Part shown: positions 54,905 to 64,000 of the stretch, piece by piece | Layout of the letters: each line of letters starts with the position of its first letter | Position numbering within the stretch: the first letter of the stretch is position 1 | Source: Ipomoea triloba | Lineage: Eukaryota; Streptophyta; Magnoliopsida; Solanales; Convolvulaceae | Direction of reading: 5' to 3' | DNA length: 64,000 nucleotides | Assembly (NCBI RefSeq): GCF_003576645.1 | Contig: NC_044917.1 | Coordinates: forward strand, 11,505,803-11,569,802 | Translations under genes and position numbers: made by a program | Notes under the pieces: model-generated | What the model was told of the DNA's origin: nothing | What the model saw: the letters and a program-made list of their open reading frames with translations, nothing else | Databases searched by the model: none

Positions 54905-57900
54905 TTACGTCGCTTGTGGAAGTTTCCATGCTGGCGATACAGGGCCGATATCATATATAATTTCTCTATGGCAAGACCAAACTAGCTTTATTGCTTCCGG
55001 TGTCCCAATTCCGGCTCCTCTCGGATCTCCGGCCGGACCGAACCTGCCAGGCATCACTTCTTTAGCTTACTAGAAATAATCAACAAGTGCCCAAATACCC
55101 AACTCAAAAGTAGGGATGACAATGGGGAAAATTTTTGGGAACGGGGAGGGGTTGATTGGGGACAGGGAATTCCTGTCCCCGCCTAATTCCCCGTGGGGAT
55201 CCGCCAGGGACAGGGACGGGGTCGGGGTTGCAAGGACGGGGCCCGTTGCCATCCTCAAAAGTATATAACCTTCTACTTCTACTTACCAGTGATTTTGTGG
55301 TGCCCCTGTTGTTCTTGCTCTGATTCCGGCATAAGTAGTTCCATTAACAGAATTTCCGATTACTTCCTGCAGATTGAGGACAAGACGGTTACATTTGGAG
55401 AGCAACGAGCAAATTGATTACATGCATTGATGCAAATATAATGTCAAAAGCCGGCAATGGAGTTCGGTGAGCCAATCCAACTTGCTTACACCTAATATCC
55501 TCCTCTCATTGTGCAGCCAATTTCAAAAGCATGCTTTATCGTTGAATGCTAAAATCATGGAAGTGCTTCATTTTGAAGCCACAAAATTATCAAATCTTCT
55601 CTAAAAAGTGTTAATCTTACTTGCAGGAACAGTTGATCATTTGAAACTACAGCAGCCGTTAAATTTGCATCCATCCTTTCAAGGGCATTCAAGACCATAG
55701 GCAATTGATTATCTTTGTATTCGGTGACTATCTGCCAACAAAAGTTCATATAGATGACAGTTTGTTAGCATATAAGAAAGTTATTTCCGGAGACACCACA
55801 TCAAGTTACAACGTCATAGATAAATCAGTATAATCTATCAAAATAAAAATAGTCAAACCACGGAGCTATTACCTGGAATGGGCCAAAAATTTCTGTTGTC
55901 ACAAGATCGTAATTTTCATCCTTTAGGATTTCTTCTAGAGGAACAAAAATGGCAGTTGGTCTAATGGCACCATAAATTGAAGGGATGGAATGATTTTGCA
56001 AGGCTTCACCACCGAAGAGAAGCTTTGATCCTGGTATCTGAAGCAATTTATTCATATGATCTAACATTGCTTTGGTTGTAAACTGCAAAATGGAAAAAAA
56101 GGCATTAACTATTGTTCTGCATAATTCATTATAGTTAGTAGATTTCCAACCATCATTCAAAGATCTTTCATTTTATATAACCAACCAATAAGAGGAAAGC
56201 AACATAAAAACTTATAGTCAACAGATATGCTAGACACAGTGGCCCATTGTTACATCATTTGGCACGCTATAGGCTACTGTAACGTCATTGTCCCCCAAGG
56301 TTAACACAGTGATCTCTGTAACTGTGTACCCTGTTCAGAGATTAAAACTCACACAAACTGCTCAAGCAAATAAGGGAGTAAAGAAAAATTGTTAAGATCT
56401 CAATTCTCGCTTGATGATATTGAAATGGGATTAAAGATAGGGTATTCAGAATGACAAGTCACAAGTCCCACATATAAGAATTTTGAGTGTTTAGAAAAAA
56501 TCAATATCAGCTTGCAACTTTGGTTGAGATTGAATGTAGGATAAGCAGTGAGCCAGTGACCAAAAAAAAAAAAAAAAAACAGGAAGGTTGAGATTGAATA
56601 TTTCATTTGCATTTACCTAGTAATCCACCGCTAAAATGCAAAGGAGATAAATATTGATTCTGAGTAGTGTAAATACTTAACACTTACAGCAAGTTTGGTT
56701 CAAAAATAGGCTTTCAATGTAATAGCATTCCCAAGAATAGACATATTCTACTGTTTGGCAAGCTTTTTTTTTGTCCAGGTAATACTATTCCTTGGGGAGG
56801 CTGGGGAGGGTGGGGGAGGGGGGGCTAGTGCCCAATTGCTTGGAGTGTTCAGTCAGTTAGGTGCTCGATTAGCCTAGGGTGTGTGACGAATCAACTAGAG
56901 TATGCAGTAGCAAGTTGGGGCCCAAAGTGGTTGCTAGTGGTAGGTTGGGGCACAAAGTGGTTGCTCGATTAGCCTAAGATAGTGGCCTCCATACCACAAT
57001 GTTAATTATTAGCATCTTTCAAATGCCATCAGTCCTATTTCCCCAATGTTGGGTACTTGTAAGAGTGACAACATTATTAAAAAGTAAAAGATATTGCTAA
57101 ACAGCCACTGGTCAGGATTTATTCAAATCATATTTAAATTATGTGCACAAATCTATCATCCAATCAATACCCAAACACCTAAGAGAAGTAGAAGCACATA
57201 CAGTGAGAACAGGACCAACTGTTAAGTCATCTAGCTTTCTTCTTGCAGCGAGTGAGCTCATTAAGTTGATGAGGGGACTTTTGCTCCAATTCTGCACACA
57301 AGACAGGAGACGTTATTGTCTCTTTACAAATATACTAACTGACATTCTATGTGTACATACACCACTTTTTTATGAAGAAACCAAAAACAAAAATGAACCA
57401 GTTGATTAAAAAACTAAAAGACAGACAGGACAGGAATAATAACAGCCAACCTCATGCATAAAAAGTATTGATTGAGCTGAGCACTTCTGACCACTACATG
57501 CGTAGGCATCTTGATCACAAACCCACGCGATGTAATCCACCTATCACACAAATGTATGGGCAATACAATACATTTAAAACATAAACAGACATAAGATAAG
57601 CCATTGTCATGTTCAGTGTGTAAACCTCATCAACATCAGGGCCAAGGATCTTCCAGTCAAATCCAGCATCTTCCAGCTTGATGCGACCTTTAAGGTCCCC
57701 TGCTAACTTCTCTGCTACTCTCGAGCTACCAGTGAATAGAGTCATGCGTGGTTTTCCCTAATGGTTACAGTATAAAGGTTTAAAATTTCAGATACACATT
57801 CATGTGATAAAATTTCTAATAATGTGAACATTCATGAATCATAGCTTCAACTAGATAGCATCAACTTATCCACACGCAGTTAACCTATCGGAGATTTCAA

Positions 57901-60900
57901 TGCAGTTGCATTTTTATTTTAGTTTCTTTGGGACTTTGGAGTTTGGAGTCCCCTAATTTAGTATGATAACCTAACCTACATAAACTTGGTTATACTTATA
58001 TTTGAATACACAGTTTTGTAAAATACTTCTCCTTCCTTGGTTTGTTCCCCTTGACTGCTTCAACCTTACTGAAAGGTAGCAGCTCTTTGCAACACACTAG
58101 ACCACCACCATATTATGATGTATAGCAAATATCTGTCTTTTGAAAAAGTTAAAGATATTGAAGTGCCTTTACTTTGACATTTTAACATGGAAAAGTACAT
58201 CTGAGTGCCAAGAAGAACATGCTAGAGGCTAGAATTTCTCATGCTTAACACAAACTTGCAGATACAAATAAGCAGCAAGAATTATTTTATGTACACATAA
58301 ATATATAAATAAAAGAAAGCAATAGAACAACAATGATAATGGGAAAGACAGAAAAGCTTTAGGAGAAGACAGAAAGAGAGAAAGAAATAAATGCAGTCGG
58401 GGAACAGCAGGAATCATGATCCCAACTCAACATCTCAAAACGCATCAGGTATAGGAAAAACAAAAGTAAATCATTTTCTGAGAAAACTTTTAGATCTGTA
58501 TTGATGCAAAAACAAGAAAAGAATGCAAACTTGCAAAGTAAGAGGACACCAGGATCTTTCCTAATTAAAATTCAAGAACCCTAGCCCAGTATATATAAAA
58601 AGTATTATAAAAAAAATAATAATAATAATAAAAATAAAATAATTATTAAAAAAAAAAACCTAGAAAAGAAAGGTAAAATGGAAATGAGACAAAGTCACCA
58701 CTAGTGAACCCTTTACTAATACTAATGTCAACAGTCATCACTTCTAGTTCTGTATGTGTTTTCTTAATCAGTATATATATATATATATATATATATCTTT
58801 CCCTTTTTTTATTTTATTCACTTAAGGCAGGAGCATAATCTAATTGCAATGAATTGGAGTGTTGATGTTTACAGAATGACCCCCCAAGTTAAAAACTTGA
58901 AGGAAACAATCAGCAATTACTGACTGGGTTTAGAGATATTGCAATTGTCTAATATTAAATAGCAAAGATTGAATGTGACAAAACTCTATAAAGAAAACTG
59001 TTTAATGGTCAGAAATGAATAGGGAGATAACTGGTTACTGTCAAGTGGCCCATCATTGCAACACTTATCTACAAAGAGAAGAATTTGAGAAACCAACCTC
59101 TACTAGTAGTTTGTTCATTGTCTTTCCATCAGAATTTAAGAAATCAACATCCTCTATTGGTAGCCCACAATCATGAAGCAGACGTAGCATTTGTTCCATT
59201 ACAATGCACACCTAAAGAAAAATTAGAAGCCATGATGTAATCATAAAACGATGCAAATGTAATTGGTAGACCTAATTGTCAGATTAATATTAGCTTGTCA
59301 AATAAAGGAGTTTCCAAGGATTTTGAGTTACTAAGAACTTGCACACTTTTACCTTGCTATCAACTTTAAGAACTGGCTTATTTCCCATGTATAATGCACC
59401 CATCAACTGAAGTACAGGAATCTCCAAGGGAAAATTAAAGGGAGTAACAATGGCCACCTGAAAGTCAAAATTTTCAATGACAAACTTTCATGATAAATCA
59501 TGAATATCATAAACAAATGAATTGACAGAGTGATTTAAGTGTTCTTAATTTCTTATATGCTCCTACATCATAATGGTAGGATAGAATAATTTAGAATGTT
59601 GAGATGGATATGAGCCAAAATGAGTGCAAATGGTTGGCAACTAAATAAATTTGAGAAAGGTTTGTGTTTGACTGTCAAAGATGGCATAAAGATGCACCTA
59701 TGGATAAAATATCTTAGAAGAGCAAGAGTAACATGTAAATAGTAAACAAAATAATATGAGACCTTGTGGTTTAAAGGTGAACAAACCCTAGACATATTCC
59801 ATGTAGGAAACTGATTAATGTAGCTGACTTCAAATGATGGAAAACAGCTGAGGGAGTTCAGTTGAGAAAAGTGATTGAGTTTAAAACTTCAGAATAACTA
59901 ATGGATTATTTATTGATAATCAGGAAAATAATGTAAAAACAAATAGTTTACTAGTAAAAGGCATAAAGCAGTAAAAAAATAAAATAAAATAGTTTACTAG
60001 GAAGCCTCTTTTGCGCAGTTGTATTGCATTGAATTGAGAATTTATATAATGAACGACTTACAGGACCATAAGGCCAGCGGAAGCCATGGCTCTGCTGTCC
60101 AAGATGATTTCCAGGTACTCCAAAAGACCTTGCCAGAAATCGAACCTGCCAGATAGAAAGGGAAAAAAATCAAAAATATGAGAGAAAACTTTTAGGTCCC
60201 TGGAATCTTTGTGAAATCTAAAAAACCATGGGTGTGAAAGAAGCAAGCACATTACTGGATCTAGAAAAGGTAAAACAACTTAAATAAGTCTTAGTTCTAA
60301 TCTAGTTGGGCCTGCCCGGTCAGCTGTATGGATTCTATATCTCTATCCAACTTTCTTACTGCCAAATCGACTACAAGCCCTGCTGAGTTTGTACTAGCAT
60401 GTAGGTGATACCAAGCACATTAACTTTAGGTCCCTACACTCTATGACTATCATGACATTCTAACTAGGGCATCCACTGATCTGTATTGAACATGTCCAAC
60501 CACACTAATATATTTTCTCTCGGTTTGTTTTTAATTGGTGCCAGTTGCACCATACTTTGAAAATATTCGTTTCTATCAAGAATCATTTAATGAATTACAG
60601 TCATGAGAACCATACAATGAGAATTTTGTCAAGTAGACATGAAGGTGAATTCAACAGAGTTAACAGTAGCGATTCAATGACAATTCCCTCATTTTTGTCT
60701 CTTCCTTTTATACATTGATCATATGAACCAATAGCTTAACTTAGAGGTTTTGTACCTGATCACCAGAAAAATTTTCCAAAAACTTCTGTGTGACAATAAC
60801 TTCACCCAGAGCTTGCTGGTAACTCTTAGGAGACACCCTCTGTATTAACCTTGTGAAGAAATCAGAAACCTGAAAGTTATTGATAAAATAAATTATCAAA

Positions 60901-62892
60901 CAAACCACGGTCTTCAACAACCTAAATCATTATGAATTACATTGAAATATTAAGGGATATAAATTATCATTTCTTGATTTATATTACTTCAGGCAATGAT
61001 AGCATATGAGCTGCCTTTGCAGATATGTCTCCCAACATTAGGTACCTGTAAAAGCATCCATAATGTTATATCAATTTTCATATTTCAATCTAATGAAGAA
61101 ATGTTACATCTCCATGACTAATATATCATTAGACAATCATGTTTTCTTTTTGCTTTGTTTTGTTTTCGGATTTAACTTTCAATGCTGACTTTTTGTTTTT
61201 CTCTCCCATCTAAAAAAAGCTAGATTATGTTAGCATACCTTTCTGGTGCCTTAAATGGATTATGTAGGCCATGTTTGGGGCACTTTCTCATGCTCTCCAA
61301 GAATGGCTGCACATTGGAAAATCAAGACAAAGAAACAATCACAATGTTAAAAGTTTGACATTTAAATTGTAAGAGAAGTGGAGCTGTAAATTCATTCAAA
61401 CCAGACCAACAGCAAAGCAAATGTAAACATTTCATACAGCCACTAAGAAAGTTAAAAAATGCAGGAAGAACAATATCTGATTGAATTTGTACCTGCAGTT
61501 CTGCTTCTTGTACTTCTGCAACTTTAATAAATGACTCCCCATTTAGGGGATCCAATAATGTGTTCCAACTGGAAGATTTTATCCAATTTCCCTGCACTGA
61601 GAAAATGAATCCCTCTTATATCTCTAAGGCTAGACTCATGCATTGGATTCAGTTTTACTTAAAACTTTGAGAAAGATATGCACTGTTTGAATTAAATTAA
61701 AGTTGGTGAAGGAAACTAATCTAATTCCAAAAACTGAAGAAATAACAGAGGAGCCGATCAGCCAATAACATATGTCACTGAATGCATAATATCTATAGAT
61801 AATAAGACACTATAATAATCTTAGAACAGTTTTAGTGTGTCACACTTATTATAAATGTTAACAACAAAATCACTTCTAGGTAGGAAATGACCTGATCCTA
61901 TCCGCATTACATACCTAAGTTGTGTACTTCAGCAGGTTGAGAGCCGGATATATCTTCAACATTCAAAGTTGCAAATGGCAAAGAATGGCTGGCTCTGGTT
62001 CCCACTTCTTCATTAGCATAGGGCCAGGAATGGTTGGGTCTACATGTATTAAATAATGAATGAAAGAACCAACTACAAGTTACTCTCTATGAAAGGAAAA
62101 AAAAAAATCTTTTCAAAAAAAAAAAAAAGAAAAATCAAAAAACTCATCTACAGCCAAGCTGTGTCCAAATGCCCAAAAATTTTGGGCAAACTATTTTATA
62201 CACTCACATCTAAACTAGACAATATGCTTGAAACCATATTTTCTGGAAAAGCTTTAATACCATATATATATATATATATATATAGAGTGATTTTCCAATC
62301 TTGTACATAAATGCACACAAGCATTTACATAAATGTTTACACAATCTCAGATTCTAGTGCACCATGCAGACAATCTTCATGTTGGTTCACAGGTTCTCAT
62401 TTGATCATTTATATATATGAAACTGAGGAGAAATTTAAGTATTGAAATCTTCTGATAGAAAATCATAGATTTCTAGTAATATCTGAAATTATCTTTAACG
62501 ATGGTGTCACTAACTAGCAATAGAATTAAGGCATAATAGGATGAGTTGATAAGACATTCAATCAACAGTGATCATCATAATGAGTGAACCTGTAAACGTT
62601 TTTTTTTTTCTCCAGTTGATAGCCAATTTATGTTCTATCTTTGTTGGTGACCAAATAGATTGAAGTAAAATTCCATAAATCCCATATATCTCTCATCAAT
62701 TACATAATTCTTGAATACAAAACTCATACAATTCCCAGTTGTCTATGAATGTCCCCCGCAAATTATTTTCTGAAAAAAAAAGATAATAAAAAATTAAGCA
62801 AACTACCTGGTAGTGCCGAGTGAACCCAGATAAGTGATGGCAGTCCGAGTTGCTCTATTTCTCAACTGTGTGAACGCTTGTAACTGATACAT
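54905..62892 (-). CDS. P5CDH: Delta-1-pyrroline-5-carboxylate dehydrogenase (mitochondrial, ALDH12 family)
   Basis: Oxidises P5C/glutamate semialdehyde to glutamate with NAD+, the second step of proline breakdown, in mitochondria. Sixteen exons keep phase throughout: 62892-62807, 62039-61915, 61596-61493, 61306-61239, 61045-60988, 60869-60756, 60145-60062, 59457-59353, 59211-59098, 57757-57626, 57540-57451, 57291-57202, 56082-55873, 55731-55621, 55366-55287 and 55043-54905, giving 569 aa (Arabidopsis about 556). The N terminus MYQLQAFTQLRNRATRTA is basic, as for mitochondrial import. Landmarks are PFNFPLEIP, GNKPVLKVDSK, TLFTGSSRVAEKL, catalytic Cys350 in SGQKCSAQS, EIFGPFQ, GTTYAGIRARTTGAPQNHW and GPAGDPRGAGIGTPEAIK. 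Key residues are intact. The last intron carries a 142-bp MITE. The last exon is repeated at 52970-53108 and, inverted, at 53302-53440 by misassembly. Confidence 0.97.
55113..55254. mobile_element. 142-bp MITE with 9-bp target duplication in last P5CDH intron
   Basis: Ends GGGATGACAATGGGG and CCCGTTGCCATCC are inverse, flanked by a perfect 9-bp direct repeat TCAAAAGTA (55104-55112 and 55255-55263). Nine-base duplications are typical of Mutator-like elements. The interior is GC-rich with GGGGACAGGG-type words. The broken copies at 53179-53204 and 53206-53231 are from the artefact. Confidence 0.85.
56780..56995. repeat. G-rich imperfect repeats in P5CDH intron 12
   Basis: Begins with a G-rich tract (GGCTGGGGAGGGTGGGGGAG), followed by imperfect repeats of 'gtagcaagttgggg..caaagtggttgct' and 'tgctcgattagccta'. 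Origin unknown. Confidence 0.5.
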
Positions 62893-63057
62893 ACTGATTT
62901 ACGACGAGACCAAACAAAGTGGTGCGATATCAGAACCCCACTACAGGAGTTTTAGGCAATCGTCCAAGATTCGCTGTGTGAGCTTTGTTTGAATGCTGAT
63001 GCCGTTGTGCTACAATTGTGCTTCCCCGTACGCATCAAACTCTTACCAGCAAAAGGC

Positions 63058-63067
63058 CTTATATAAG
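63058..63067 (-). promoter_or_regulatory. Probable TATA box of P5CDH
   Basis: Minus-strand CTTATATAAG about 165 bp before the ATG at 62892, at a distance that leaves a 5' UTR near 135 nt. No other TATA-like word is closer. Confidence 0.5.
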
Positions 63068-64000
63068 TTTATGAGATTGAGATAAGATATTATTGAGCAA
63101 ATAATTTAATTCGGACCTTCACTATTTTTACACAAAGATAATAATAAAGAGAGAAGAATATAGAGGCAGAGAGATTTTTACCATTTAGATTTCACTATAA
63201 TATACAAAGAGATATATATTTATAAAAATAGGAAACATAATCCAAAAAGACCTAATAGAAGTCTAGAAGATTTAAAAATCTCTATAACTAAGGTAATTGA
63301 GTCCATATCCATATACACTTCATTATTGTATTTTATTACAAAAGTGAAAAGTAATAATTTTTTTTTTGTTTAAATATAATGCATAAAATTCAACAAAGAA
63401 AAAATACATTTCAAAATTTAATTTAAAATGAGTGACATTTTCATGCATATTTAAATATAAATTTATTCGCCCAAATTTTGATGTCAATTAATTCTAAAAT
63501 TTTATTTTTCACTTACAATTAAGACCAATATATTGATTCTAAAAGAAATAGTTATCAAATATAAAAATATTGAACTATACATAAAATATTTTTTAAAAAA
63601 ATTGGGCCCCCAAAAATTGGGGGCCTTGTGCGGTCACCCTGGCCCGACATGGCTAGGGCCGACCCTGATCCTTCTATTTAAGACATGCTGAAATCTAAAA
63701 TTTTTAAGAGTATTTTCGTCCAATTTGAGCACGAATAAAGGGATTTAAGTCCTAAGATCGATCTCAATTCACAGTTCCCATTCCCAAATTAAGGTAGGAT
63801 GGGAGAAGAACTGCGATCGATCGTTTGAAGGTAGTCAAGACTAAAACGATGACCTTCAAAAGATATCATAATCTCTATATAAATTGTGTATTTTGAATTC
63901 AGGTTTACCTTATAGGGTAGACCTGAGCCCACAAAATAATTTGTTGTATTTTGATTTGATTGGATTTTTTACTAAAACAATTTGTCTAAAAAGTAGAAAA
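63068..64000. other. AT-rich flank upstream of P5CDH with two repeat ends
   Basis: No gene. Near 63603-63671 a GC-rich block has the palindrome TTGGGCCCCCAAAAATTGGGGGCC and ends GGGCCGACCCTG. Its inverse, CAGGGTCGGCCC, resembles a hAT-type terminus, but no partner end was found. At 63880-63950 lies one end of the TGTGG/GGTCCA MITE-like family (ATACAAATTATT-type and GGTAGACCTGAGCCCACAAA words). The rest is AT-rich. Confidence 0.45.

Overview
This is nuclear DNA from a flowering plant, almost certainly a eudicot. The evidence is AT-rich, intron-rich genes with GT-AG splicing, and abundant SINEs, MITEs, foldback elements, TRIMs and copia/gypsy relics. An asterid is my best guess from the style of the proteins and repeats, but the species cannot be named from sequence alone. 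Nearly all open frames in the repeats are chance frames. The real genes only appear when exons are joined across introns.

Five protein-coding genes can be reconstructed, with reading phase kept at every junction. (1) Isochorismate synthase, minus strand, 7594 down to a 25-N gap at 1388-1412. Thirteen exons are seen; the 3' end is lost and exons 5-11 are repeated at 1-1387. (2) A CBL-interacting protein kinase of the CIPK5/25 type, minus strand, 11941-9982, two exons, 454 aa. (3) A PLATZ zinc-binding transcription regulator, plus strand, 32964-34937, four exons, 192 aa. (4) A plant cysteine oxidase, plus strand, 40926-44642, five exons, 248 aa. (5) Delta-1-pyrroline-5-carboxylate dehydrogenase (ALDH12), minus strand, 62892-54905, sixteen exons, 569 aa.

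Layout: 1-7.6 kb holds the ICS gene, with a TRIM and other repeats in its introns. 7.6-14.5 kb holds the CIPK gene and copia, gypsy and SINE remnants. 14.6-32.9 kb is a tandem array of eight roughly 1.4-1.65 kb units plus a partial ninth that leads directly into PLATZ; three retroelement-like insertions with target-site duplications sit inside it. 33-35 kb is PLATZ, whose second intron holds a 198-bp tandem repeat that copies the exon-3 splice acceptor. 35-40.7 kb is repeat-rich intergenic DNA with a 202-N gap. 40.7-44.6 kb is the cysteine oxidase. 45.2-48.9 kb holds CACTA-like ends and a deleted copia element. 49-52.5 kb has several foldback elements, and 52-63 kb is P5CDH.

The genes do not form a pathway. 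They are separate housekeeping, stress and signalling genes: salicylate/phylloquinone precursor synthesis, calcium signalling, transcription, oxygen sensing and proline catabolism.

Several exact duplications meet at a single N (15814, 50427, 53205) or at the 25-N gap. They are best read as unmerged contig ends, not biology. The most interesting biological features are the promoter-bearing tandem array upstream of PLATZ, the repeated decoy splice acceptors inside PLATZ, a GC-AG intron in ICS, and a TA microsatellite that abuts a splice acceptor in the cysteine oxidase gene.
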